From Heliopora coerulea (taxonomy: Eukaryota > Cnidaria > Anthozoa > Scleralcyonacea > Helioporidae): a DNA stretch of 64,000 nt. Position numbers and translations under genes: made by a program. The notes below the pieces were generated by a model. That model was not told the origin of the DNA. It did not search any database and saw only the letters and a program-made list of their open reading frames with translations. The stretch lies in the NCBI GenBank assembly GCA_030142905.1, contig JASJOG010000027.1, positions 434,001-498,000 of the forward strand. Reading direction: 5' to 3'. Shown piece by piece: positions 10,213 through 21,500 of the stretch. Each line of letters opens with the position of its first letter. Within the stretch, counting starts at the first letter, position 1.

Positions 10213-12489
10213 ATTGACTTGACGTTAATAACAATTTGATCCAAGTGCTCACTGCTTCGTGAACGATGAAATTACGGTGCTCGCATTCACACCAGCATGT
10301 GACCAACAAATTTACTGGTATTGTTGTTCCAGGTTATTCGTGCAAATAATTATGCGAGAAAATTAGCATATCAAGATTCAACATTACCATGTGGACTGTC
10401 GGCGAATGATTTACGACTTTAGTCACAACAAAGAGCCCAGAAGACCAAAGAAACGCTCATCTAATGGCCAGACACTGGTATACACATCGCTGACTTCAAC
10501 TGATGTTTTAAAATGTCCAGACAGCAAAGGTTGCACTTTGATCAAGGCGAGGACAAAGGACACGATAAATTCTACGCTGGGGGGAATTGCCCCAGGCTTT
10601 CGTTCCGGTTCCTCTTACAGACCATTTCTAAATGGGTTTGACGCAGTTTCACTTTGACGTGTCTTTACTCATGCACTGAACCTAATGACGCAAAGAAGAT
10701 CGAAAAGACGTTTTTTTAACTCGAAAACTGATTCGGCCGACAAGGCTGGAAAACGGTCCCACATTGAGCGCTGGATAAAAAACAGAGCGATAAGCTTTCT
10801 GTAAGTCTGTGGGAATGTGTGTATTGACACTTACCACTTTAAGGAACAAAAGTTTCAATGAGAGCGTCTTTCTTCTCCCAATATTTGGAATACAGTGTCC
10901 CACTCGATCACCGTTGCTTCCTCTTCACCGTCGCAGGGAGATCGGAGAAAAATTTGATGGCGGATGGACTAAACGTCGAGGAATGTCTAACTGCACGAGT
11001 CCCTTTTCCGCTAGGAGAGACAAAGTTTAATTACGGCGACCAGGAAAATTCCAGTGCTTTTGGATGTTCCTTGTAAGCTTTGCACTTTTGAAAGTGGTAT
11101 TTCAGGAAGAGTAGGGGCGCCTAACCACCCCGTCTCCCACCGTCTATGCATAGGAAGTTATTCCCCGCCGATTAAAATAGCAACCACGCAAATTTGGTCT
11201 AAGTGCAAATGTGCACACTTTGTGTGTCAAGTTTAAATATCACTTTTAGTTCGCAGTTTGTCCTTCGACGTCGTCCCACTAAAGTTTTGTGATGCTAAGA
11301 CAAGGAGAAACTCGCGGTACAATCCATCTTCTCAAGGACTTCTCATAGGACACCCTTTCCCAGTTTAAAGTCTTCTTGAGTTAAAACTGGTTTGACTACG
11401 TCAATTATTTCCTCTCTTTCTCCGTTCCTTCGAACGGATTTGGTTCTCTGTAAACCGGAATGTACTGTGATCTAAGGGACTTAAGAGATTAATCTGAAAC
11501 ATATGCCGTGAAAAGAAAATATTTAGCTTCCACCGTGAAACGCACCAGTTCATCAACAGATCCATCTTTGCTTATCCAGCACAAAGTTAAACCAGAAAAA
11601 CGAGTTTTAACCCTACCCGAGCGCTACTGACAAATGAGCGCACAAGGCCCATAGTCAGGTCTTAGGTTGGGGGCTTCATAACTTACACAGAACAAGCTAT
11701 CCTTTGTTCTTAAAGTATTCTTGTAGATTTTTAGCAAAGATCAGATTTGTATTAAGGATGACCAGATAGCCTAGTCTCAACTTTAAATCTTGGTGTCCGA
11801 TGTTCGGTTCTGCATTTTCTACTGTCATTCCATAAGAAACAGCAGCCAGTAGTACGAAGTTCTGTAAGCTCATCCAGATTATAAGTCCTATCCAATCGAT
11901 TTATTTTTATTACCATTCGATAAGTATACAAATATAGTACTGACTGAATGAAGTTCTCCATGTTTCGATCAACCTATTCACCCTCAAGTTTTTACTTTAG
12001 AAAAAAATGTTCAATGCAGTGAAAATATATCCATTACTGATTAGGTAGGACCTCTCCTTCGGATAAGCTTTGCATTCTTTGTGCAAAGAGCCCATGTTCT
12101 AGAATGGGGTTTTACAAACCGCAGTTTGCTACCGAAAACTAGTTCGCGGCTGTCTGATTAATCCTGCGGACCATGCCCTTTAAGGATGGAGCGTTTCCAT
12201 TTGATGTTACGGCCACCATCTTCGTTGTTGGTTTCGCCAACATGGTCGCCATGCACTTTGCTATTTTGATCTCTTCGGGTGAGAACGCTCCATTGTCTGG
12301 TAAAAGCAACTTTGTTTCAGTGTGATCGCTCGAGGAGGAAATCTCAAAGTAAACAGCCCCTGGGGCCGCAACACATGTTTTAAAATAATGAAAATTCTCA
12401 AGTCAAATTTTAACATCAACTATTGAAGTATTCCTCGATCACATTCGGAGTATACACTTTAGTATGTCTGAATGCTCCTCCTGGTTATC
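10213..12489. other. Region upstream of the zinc-finger gene
   Basis: The promoter of the minus-strand zinc-finger gene should lie in the first few hundred bases; no clear TATA box or other element was recognised. Small open frames at 10391-10657 and 10858-11236 have no domain, splice or codon support. The remainder appears to be unique non-coding sequence. Confidence 0.4.
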
Positions 12490-12670
12490 GTAAATAACTA
12501 TTTAAAGGCGAGTTAGAACAGCCGAAAGTGGTGAGGGAACTGCTGAAATTTAGACAGGAGATTCTGATGTTTTGAACGAAGGCCCTTAGTCGGTCCTTTG
12601 ACGTATATCTCCCACGAAAGGCCTTTACTCGATACATCATTACCTCCTCCTAAATTTTGGTAATTCCTAA
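12490..12670 (-). repeat. Degenerate Penelope-type terminal region
   Basis: The stretch has diverged counterparts of the AAGGGCCTT and GAACG blocks found in the copies at 14.3, 15.7 and 31.5 kb, followed by a mutated inverted partner. The hammerhead core positions are altered, with CCGACTA in place of CTGACGA. Confidence 0.4.
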
Positions 12671-14299
12671 ACCTTTTTAGCCTTTCCAATCACGTCGTTC
12701 AACACTAACTACGTAGCACTTTTCTTTTTTTATCATAGTTTGGATGTTCAATGGCGACATTCCTTCGTCTTATCATTTATCAATATGCCTCAAGTCTTTT
12801 CTCTTGATGTTCGGTAAGCTTGGGTTACTAGGTCGATACGAATTCAGAAGTTTTAGTTGCCAAAGAATTTTCTCGAAAATCCCCTCTGTAGATGTTAAAC
12901 AGAGCTCACAAGATCAGAATCGCGATAAAACTCGATCCGCTCATAACACGAGATTGAGGTGGTAGTATAGATTAGACCTTTAACGATTTCAAAGAGATCT
13001 TTTACGTTTAGTCCTTCACTTGGATTAAAGTTTAACTAGTGGTTCACCTGGCGATACTCCAAACCATCAGTTCAAGTCTACGTCCAAGACTATAGTCTTA
13101 TGAAACCTAAAAGTGTAATCCCAGCCGGATCTGACCACCTCGTGTAGGGGCGTTCTTTGAGGATCCCTCCTCCCTAACCTTCACTCCAAACCCAGAGTTA
13201 ATCTTCAACGGACGCCTGTGAGTCGGAATGAAGGCAGCAAACGTTACACTCCATTTCTGTTCTATTGAATTAGAATTTTACTCCGAATCTCATCAGGTTT
13301 AAAAATTTTGCTGTGGTAGATGTTAATTCCCGTCGAACCAAAATTATCGTTATATCATTGCTTAACATTCGTAGTTTAACTTCTGTGTTTATCGCGAAAT
13401 TAAGTGTGTTCAGACCTGTTCCGTTTGCATGCTGCTTCGGTCTGGCTTCAAGCCATCTAGGTAGAAGACTATCGATAAACCATGCGAAGTAACATGCATG
13501 CCTATTAACTGCCCGCACATTAACGTCTTTGGGGTGGAAGAAAGACTGATATTAAGGTGTTACACCGGGCAAGTTCTCATGCCCAGGTTTTTGTTTTAGT
13601 CTCGTGTTCGAAGCTAAAACAAGTCTCGCTGTTTTGTGGAGCGACTAAATTACCGAAAAAATAAACACAGTGTAACATCCCTCGGCAGCAACGAGTCTCG
13701 CGAGGTCGACCTTTGGTGTCGCTCCAGGCAACTAAAAGACTGCAAGGCTCGTTGCTGGTGAGGAATGCGACACTTCGATTTGGTCTTGCAATTTTGTTGC
13801 GCCCCAAAATTGCGTGACTTGTTCCGGCGTAAAACACCTGATTGGGCGGGGGATCGAAGAGAAAATGAAAGAAGATGGATCAAGTTCCTCTAGGTTTAAA
13901 GATGTTGTCAAGTAGATGTGGTAGACATGCGACTTTCGTTTTAACGCCTTGTCGTAATCACCCTTGGACGCCCCACCCATTTAGTAAACGCTTTTGTATT
14001 GAACAAAAGCAAAGTTAACAGTGACGTGAGGGGAAATACCTCTCTTGCACCGCACCTGATCTACGGTCTCAGGCACTGGTTTTTAGCAAATTGGATCGTG
14101 TAAGATGGCCTTTATAGAGAGGAGAATGTGGCACGCGTGCAGTAACAGACACTCCGTATCATGTCTGTCACCAGGTCTGTTCGGGAAAACTTGGTGACCG
14201 TTGATGGCAGCATGGCCAAGGGCGTAGGAAGCAAATTAAACTTGGAAGTCACGAGGTTTCAGGGGCATTTTGTATATGGAGAGGGATCCAGTAGATACT

Positions 14300-14510
14300 G
14301 TTTCATAAGATAAAAAGTTAAAAGTATGATAATTGCCGTACTCATCTCAAAGAATACCGACGTTTCGAGTAAAGGCCCTTTCTTTCCTAACGAATGGCCT
14401 TTGCTCGATACGTCGATATTCTTTAAGATCAGTTTCGGCAGTTATCAACCTTTTAACTTTTTATCCCATTTATCACTGTCTACGCAATATTCTATTCTGA
14501 TACTATTTCA
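14300..14510. repeat. Penelope-type foldback copy with mutated ribozyme cores
   Basis: Two inverted parts carry the same blocks as the 15.7 kb copy. On the plus strand the core reads CTAACGA and GATAC where the intact motif has CTGACGA and GAAAC, so it should be inactive. The tail with TTTAACTTTTTA and ATCACTGTCTACGC matches the copy at 31.5 kb. Confidence 0.55.
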
Positions 14511-14937
14511 TTCATTGTATATTTGCAGAAGGGCATATCTTTAAAAAGAATGGACAGCTTCCTTTCTGAGAAAACGTCCCAGTTCCTACTCTACTAGTGA
14601 CAGCAACAGTGTATCGGGGACGACAGATCAGCAGTGTATAATAACAATGATTTAAAATTCGAGTATTGCGTTGACAGTCGGCTGAACGACGTGTGAAAAT
14701 CCGAAGTGTCAAAGTACTGCCGAGACTTGGGAGAGGTAAAACTGGCGTTATAAGCCAAGGCCCTTTTTTAGAAGCTCCTTTGCTCGTAACTTCAGTGTTT
14801 TGGTTTTTCAAACAGTCTATGATAACGTTGTGTAGCTGCGATGATGAGTTTGGACTGTGTTGAAACATGACATGCCCTGTTCTATCGTATCTGCGTCTAC
14901 ATAGCTCAGTCAGTAAAGTTGTTTAGACATCACATTA

Positions 14938-15060
14938 CCTAATATGGGGTGTTAGTGACACAGTGGTAGTGCCCTTGTCTGTCATCATTTTGTGAAAAGG
15001 GTTCGATTCCGTCTCAGTGCAGCCGTCTGATTAAAGTTACCTTGGTCATATGTGAGGAAA
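14938..15060 (+). repeat. tRNA-derived SINE, 5' part
   Basis: The copy starts GGGGTGTTAGTGACACAG with A box GTGGTAGTGC and B box GGGTTCGATTCCG. These are followed by TTAAAGTTACCTTGGTCA, the conserved body also found in the 20.65 kb copy. It is truncated where it meets the foldback element at about 15064. Confidence 0.65.
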
Positions 15061-15158
15061 GTGTTATTTAATCAATGATTTAAGAATAGAATAAAGCGTA
15101 GGCATTGATAAATAAGGTAAAAAGTTAAAAGGTTGACAACTGCGGTAACTGATCTCAG

Positions 15159-15658
15159 CAGACTGTCCAACCATCCCGATTTTACTCAAAAATCCCGAAT
15201 CCCGACCAATATGCCGTCGGGATAGGAAAAATCCCGATTTTACCATCTGATCCAAGGAACAAGAAGCCCAGGAAGATATTTTCGTCAAACTCTAATAGTG
15301 CAGATATCCTTCGGAGACCTGGTTAAAAGATGGCGCCAGTGGTACATAGGAGGACGAACGATCAGGACATAAATTAGACTTGTTGCCTCTAAACAAGTCA
15401 GTAATATCCTATTTCTCGGGCTTCCTCTAGATGAATATGACTCTCATTACACTATTATTTCAGTACAGTACCATTTTTTATAAAAAACACGGGCAAACGA
15501 CGATCAATTTACCGAACATTTTTGAGAGAAACTGTCTTCTGTGATTGCTAAAAATCGTGTTTTAAGACATCAAGATTTCAAAATTTTGTAAGGGAGCCTA
15601 CCCCCTGACCCCCCTGGTAAAATCCCAATTTGGCAAGGTCCTTTGGTTGGACAACTTG
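15159..15658. mobile_element. 500-bp TIR element with TCTCAG target duplication
   Basis: The ends are CAGACTGTCCAACCA and the imperfect complement TGGTTGGACAACTTG. They are flanked directly by TCTCAG at 15153-15158 and 15659-15664. Removing the element rejoins a sequence close to the uninterrupted copy at 31.5 kb, so that copy serves as an empty site. No transposase is encoded, so it is non-autonomous. The inner end carries the TTTCAAAATTTT plus C-rich block seen again near 16.8 and 61.9 kb. Confidence 0.75.
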
Positions 15659-15663
15659 TCTCA

Positions 15664-15705
15664 GAATATCAACGTTTCGAGCAAAGACCCCTCGTCAGGA
15701 AAGAA
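15664..15705 (-). ncRNA. Hammerhead-like motif, Penelope type
   Basis: On the minus strand CTGACGA (15692-15698), a G-rich/GCTC stem II, GAAA and GTT are in the right order and spacing. Stem III is only a two-step self-complementary stretch, so activity would need a dimer. Stem I is weak, with one mismatch in four pairs. Confidence 0.45.
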
Positions 15706-15736
15706 ACGTGTTCTATGAACGTATGTACACGTTTCT

Positions 15737-15775
15737 TTCCTGACGAAGGGCCTTTGCTCGAAATGTTGATATTCT
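15737..15775 (+). ncRNA. Hammerhead-like motif, Penelope type
   Basis: CTGACGA (15740-15746), stem II GGGC/GCTC, GAAA and a UU cleavage position are present on the plus strand. It faces the minus-strand motif at 15664-15705 across a 30-base spacer. The stem III bases read ATGT, weaker than the ACGT of the best copies. Confidence 0.4.
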
Positions 15776-16069
15776 TTGAGATGAGTCACGGCAGCTGTCA
15801 ACCTTTTAACTTTTTACCTGAGAAAATTGTTATCTGGTTACGCTATATTGATTCCAGGGGTGCAACAAGAAGGGGAGTTAAAGGGGTGTGTGGCGACCCC
15901 TGCCCTTTTTGAAGATCTTATGTGTCCTCTGTTAGTGACAGCCTTTTGCTCTCATATCCCGAGACCACGTTGATCTACTCGTTGATCTGCTATCAAGATC
16001 GACTCGATGGTGCCTTGATACTACCTTCCTAGCTGCCCTACGAAAGTCCTGGTTGCGCGCCTGGTGTTT

Positions 16070-16185
16070 ATCAAGCGTCACATGTTTTCTCCCCGTACTC
16101 CAGTTTCCTCCTGACCCTGGACTCGCTGAACCTCTCGGGAGAACAGCTTCGTCAGCTGATATGGTTATCCAGTGTAAATAAAGAA
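16070..16185 (+). repeat. tRNA-derived SINE, 3' part
   Basis: The stretch CTCTCGGGAGAACAGCTTC to GGTTATCCAGTGTAAATAAA matches the 3' end of the complete SINE at 20650-20905. Confidence 0.6.
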
Positions 16186-16204
16186 AGGGATTCAAAAGTA
16201 GAGT

Positions 16205-16330
16205 GCTGCGTAGGAAGAGTTGAACGACCTGTTAAAGGCGAAAAGGGTCAAGGAACTGCCGAAACGTAGGGGAGAAAGTACCGACGTTTTGAACGAACTC
16301 AACGAGACCCTTCATCGGAGTGAAACTTCG
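16205..16330 (-). repeat. Degenerate Penelope-type terminal region
   Basis: The stretch has diverged forms of the AAAACGTC and GAAGGGTC blocks on the minus strand. The core reads CCGATGA in place of CTGAYGA, so no active ribozyme is expected. Confidence 0.4.
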
Positions 16331-18579
16331 CTATTGTGCCAAGTTGCATTTCGACTAAGGGCTTTCGCTTTCGGTAGCTCCCAGACTTTTTCTAATTGGC
16401 TTTTAATTTGGTGAATAAAGACACTTCTCTTATCACATCTGTGGAATTGTTACCAACATGTTTCAATATATTTTGTGACTTCAGTCTCTTTATCGTATTA
16501 ATTTTTGCGGACCACAACAGTTTATTGGAGAACATACATGTATTGATCTGTCACATCAAAGTGTTACAGCGCTGACATACAAAGAAAATTTCTGCAGTCT
16601 CATGACCGTAGGAAGCAGGGGGGGCGGAGAGTTGGCACTCCCTTAAACTCCGGAAGAGGGGGACTGAGCCCCCCAAAGTATTTGATATAAACGCCACTCT
16701 AAAGTTCACATCTATCCCATTCCCAGAATGAGTATTTATATGCCATATATAACTTTCAGAATTCTTTAAATTCCCGCCCCAAAATGCAGTAAACAGCAGA
16801 CTTCTAATTTCAAAATTTTCCTGGTGAGCATACCCCGTACCCCTTAAAATTCCACAGGCCCCCCTAACAGGAAACGTCTTTCCAAGGGTCTGAGTCTGTT
16901 GTTTTGTCACAACTGTATCAGTGGTGATGACTGACTTATTCGGTTTGGTTTTCTCACAACAGCTGCAATCTTTTAGAACAGAGCCGATAAAGCAACGGCT
17001 CCGACAGAATGTGTAAAATCGTGTTGGCATTGATTCTACAGGTATGATACAGCGGTCCATACCAAATTATACTGACATTGTCACCGTTTGCTGGAGGCAA
17101 TTCCTCATCGAGAGTCAGTTCTTGTGCCGAGAGAGATCGTGTGAGGAAAAAATTAGCAGATCCTAAAGCTAATATACATAATATATCATATACGATATTG
17201 CCATTTACTTTCGAACGTGGGAAGGACCAAACATATCTGTCCCCACCCAACTTTTGGCTGCCGATCATCCACGCTCCCAGTGCATGTTGCCTCCACGGTC
17301 CTGGTAACAAGGTTGTGCTACAGAAGAATTGAATATTGTATAAATTGTGATCGAAAATTTTTTTGTTACTGTACGTCGGTAATCGTCAGCTCGTATTTGT
17401 AATGAAGAATGTCTTATTCATTCAATTTTTGTTTTAAATTTTTGTTTTAAACCAGTTATCTGTCCAGTTCTTTTCCCCGCCCACTAACTTTAGAAGAACG
17501 TCCAGCGCCTCTGTGACGCCATCAATGACGTATCTAGCACTTCCAAAGGGAGGAACCTAGTATCCTTAAATCGACAATTGAATACCGATTTGGTATTTAT
17601 ATATTAATCACCTGAGTTACTGCTTGCTCCCACTGTCGGCTTATTAGCCAACGGACAAAGTCGCAAATGACTTTCCATCTTTATCGTTATTGTTTTGGCC
17701 TTCCACTCGTCTGCTTGGATTCACTTGCTCCCCGCCCTTTTTTAACATATAACACCTAGTGTTGTTGATTTCATCCCACATTTTACGGTGATCAAACACT
17801 TTCGCTCGGAACGTTGGTGGTTCCTACCCTCGTTTTCAGGCAAAGTGCTACTTCTGTAACTTTTTGTATTTCGTTCGAAACTGCCTGCGCCGCTCTCTGT
17901 TTTTCTTTGTTGAAGTGGTTCTCGAGGATGGCCTGGGAAAATTCTCCACCAGGAAATTTCGAAATTTCAAAGTTTCCGTAAGAGCTTATTTCGTGTTATG
18001 GAACTTGAGATACGGCAACCCCCAACTTCTATCCCTCGATTTTTTTAATGTGATATATTTGAGAAAGTCAGGACTGTTTAAAATCCTCAATACAGCACAG
18101 CTATGTCAAAAAACTCGCCAGAGACAAACGCTTTTCACTAATCTGAGGGGGCAATCACAAATAAGGACCTTGGTGAGCTACCGAGATGTACACCCTGAAG
18201 TATACCCCTGAATTAATTGTCAAAATACTGGGGGATATGGCTACCGCATTTACTATCCTTGCGGGGATTTAGCCCAGAAGCTCCCCTGGTTCTCGTGCCA
18301 ATTGTCTATTCTACAAATTCTTCCCTTGCCCCCATACAAATTTTACATTTAAAAACCTCGTTGTGTGCCTTAAATGGCAGTGAGGGGACGGATTCAAGTT
18401 TGTCTTATGTCACATCTTACAAGTCGACCCAAACCTCCGGTGACCGAGTAAGCGAAAGTACACAAAATTATCAACTTTGTGCAGGAAACAAGGTTGTTAA
18501 AAGTAGTTACCTTAACGAATGTGAAATACTTTGTAGCCTTATGATTTGATAACGAAAGCTACTGGACGGTGGATCACGA
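16331..18579. other. Region upstream of RAB24
   Basis: Two overlapping minus-strand open frames at 16551-17310 are in different frames, and one crosses the C-rich repeat block near 16.8 kb, so I do not call a gene. The 5' UTR and promoter of RAB24 should lie near 17.5-18.5 kb, but no specific element was recognised. Confidence 0.35.
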
Positions 18580-21500
18580 ATGACGGATAAGGTCTACCTC
18601 AAGATTGTCCTTTTGGGCAAAGTAAATAGTGGAAAGACTTGCCTCGTTACTCGATATATCACGGACACTTTCAGCCCGGAACAACCTTCCGTAAGTTTGC
18701 TGGTGGTCGTTGTCAATTTAATTTCAAGCAATTTCTTCGTGTTTAGCTAAGTTTAATGTTTGACGAGCTACTAGAATATTTTTGAGAAGTTGAAAAGTGA
18801 AAGGCTTACATATTTCATATTGATTCTGCACTTTTGGCGAAATTTCACCTACGAAGTTAGATGTACTTAACCCGGCTCATCACCTGACGTAAACGTGCAA
18901 CCTAATCATCTCTAATTGAAATTGGAAGAGTTTACATTTCACGCCTTCTTCTTCTGTGTGTCAGGCAATCTTTAACAAGATATCGGTTTTGACATCTTGA
19001 TACACTTAATTGTCCGTAGATAAACAGGTAAAGACGCTTCAGGGCATGTTGGAAATCCTAATGTGTTATATTATTGAAGTGACCTTGGCATAGCGTAATT
19101 ACAGAGCAAAGTACAATGAACTTTAAAGTTGACTAACTTGAAATTATGTCGCACTGGAGACGTGATAATATATGGGAAAATGTTGCCCTTGGTACTCCCT
19201 TGTATGGTCCTCCTTAGCTTTCAAGTCAACTTTACCGAGGGTAAAAGCTGACCCTGATAGTTCTATCACCTTATCTCTTCCAAGCAATACTGTAACAGTT
19301 ACTTATTCATTGTAACTAAATACAGTTACCGTTACATGAAGTAAAATATAGTAGTTACATATAAAGTTACAGAAAATAATATAGTCACAGTTAAATAATA
19401 TTCCTCAATCATGAAGTTCAGATGAGAATTGAGGAGCAACAGCTTACATGTACATTAGAACTATTTATCCAAAGTGCATTGCTGAGTATTTCAAGTGTAA
19501 AGTCAGTCACCCAGCTGCAGTGACAGCAAGTGACTTCCTTTCTTCAAGTGACAAACTGTTAAACTTTAAACAAAACTCAAAACTTAACATAAAGTGAGCA
19601 TGAAGAGTTAAATGAGCACAACTAAATGCAAAAAACTAATGGTGTCCTGAGCTTTAGTGAGACCTCCTTTTTGTAATCTAAATACCTTTGGTAATCACAG
19701 CCTTGAGAAATTTATATTTGAATAAATAAAAAGGATAGAAAAGGACTAAAAGAAAAATCTTTATCTCACCATCAGGAAGAAACTGGTTCTCTAAAACCTG
19801 GAAGTGCTTGTACAAAAAATCTTTGTTAAAAATATATATTTGATATTTATATTTCCTTTATCAAGTAAAAAAGCTTTCAATATCGGCTCATGTTGAAGTC
19901 AATGTTCATTTATTTCAGACTTTTTTCTCAGAATGCTTTACTGTCTCATGTACAAATTATGTCAAAGGCTTACTTGACTGGATCAAATCTCTATTTGCTC
20001 GTGATGGTCATGCTCAGACTTTAAATTGTTACACCCAATTTTAACAAGAATGGCAATTCCAATGTTTTATCCCCATGTTTTGGTCAAATGGTGGCAAATA
20101 CTGTCAAGAAATTTGTAAACACAATCTAAAAGTGTAATCAAAGGTTTTGTGCATTAGATTTTTGAGATCTATTCAACTGCTGTACAAACTGAACAGGAAT
20201 TAATGCCTTCACTGCAACACTTCACTTTCAACTCTGTCATGCAATCACTTCTCTGACCCCCAGTTGTTCTGCCCACTCATACGCATTAGTTTAGTTCAAC
20301 ATGTTGTTTGGTTTAGTTCAGCTGGATTAATTTAGGTTAGGTTAGATTACATTACATTACATTACATTACATTACATTACATTACATTACATTACATTAC
20401 ATTACATTACATTACATTACATTACATTACATTACATTACACCAGAACAGAACAGATGAGATAAGATAGGATAGCATAGAATAAAATATGATTAGATTAG
20501 ATTAGCTCAGGTCAGTAGATCAAATGTTTTAAGTGTGGGAACCACTGCACCACACAGCAGTTATTGATTTTTGGACTTGTCAGTCAACCCCCCTGAGTGG
20601 AAGTTCTTGGGTTTTTAGACCTTGAATTGCATTTGACTTAGCTGAAAATGTGGGGTGCTGGTGGCACAGTGGTAGTGCATGTCTCTCACCACTGTGACTA
20701 GGGTTTAATTCTGGCTCCACGCAGTTATTAGATTAAAATTACCTTGGTCACATGTGAGAAGAGAGTTGTCCAGTTTGTCTCCACCAAGCATTGCAGGTTT
20801 TCTTCCTGTAATAACACTGGACCCATGAGGGGTGGCCCTTACTAGACCTCTCAGGAGAACAGCTTAGGTAGCTGATAGGGTTATCCAGTATAAATAAAAG
20901 CCACTATACTGTACTTTATTTTACTAACTTATAAATTCTGCCTAAAGTTGTCTTACTTTTGCCAAAGTAAACTAAGAGAAGTCCAGCTATACTTACATGC
21001 TAGTAAGGTGGCTTATCTTGGCATTTGCTTCCTTAAGTTTTTGTCTTGGACTAATTGTTGTTCTTGGTTTTGTCCTTCTGGCAGACCATTGGAGCAGCAT
21101 TCTGTAGAAAAGATATCTCTGTTGAAGGTCGCATTCTCTCGTTAGCAATTTGGGTGAGTAATAAGTCATTAAAAGTATACTTCCTGTTCTGAAAATCACC
21201 AGTGACATTGAATCATGGTTCATGACTGGTGAAAACCACTTAGTAATATTGCCACAATGTACAGTAGTTGCATATTTTGTTTCTTTGATTTTGAAAGGCA
21301 AAGAGTGTCGGTAATATTGATAACTCCTCACTGCAGAAAAGTCTGTAACTAATCTTAACTTTGCTGTTGATATGGAGAATATATATAATGAATACGTACA
21401 TTTATAATTGCAGGATACGGCTGGTGCCGAAAGATACCAAGCAATGAGTTCAATGTATTATCGGAATGCCAAAGCAGCTGTTATTTGTTTTGGTGAGGAA

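Larger units (their letters stand above)
15064..15825. mobile_element. Penelope-type foldback element, interrupted by a TIR element
   Basis: The element begins with the inverse of the tail found at 31.5 kb, is broken at 15159-15658 by a nested insertion, then resumes with two head-to-head hammerhead-like cores and ends with TTTAACTTTTTACC. Apart from the insertion it matches the layout of the copies at 14.3 and 31.5 kb. Confidence 0.6.

Noticed and set aside
10391..11236. Several 60-90 codon plus-strand frames upstream of the zinc-finger gene
   Set aside because: The frames overlap each other, have no recognisable domain and no initiation context, and are consistent with chance in a slightly GC-richer stretch.
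16551..17310. Two overlapping minus-strand open frames (169 and 118 codons), one Cys-rich and one with a hydrophobic signal-like segment
   Set aside because: They are in different frames without a splice signal at the overlap, no family is recognised, and the downstream part runs through a C-rich repeat block shared with TIR elements near 15.6 and 61.9 kb.
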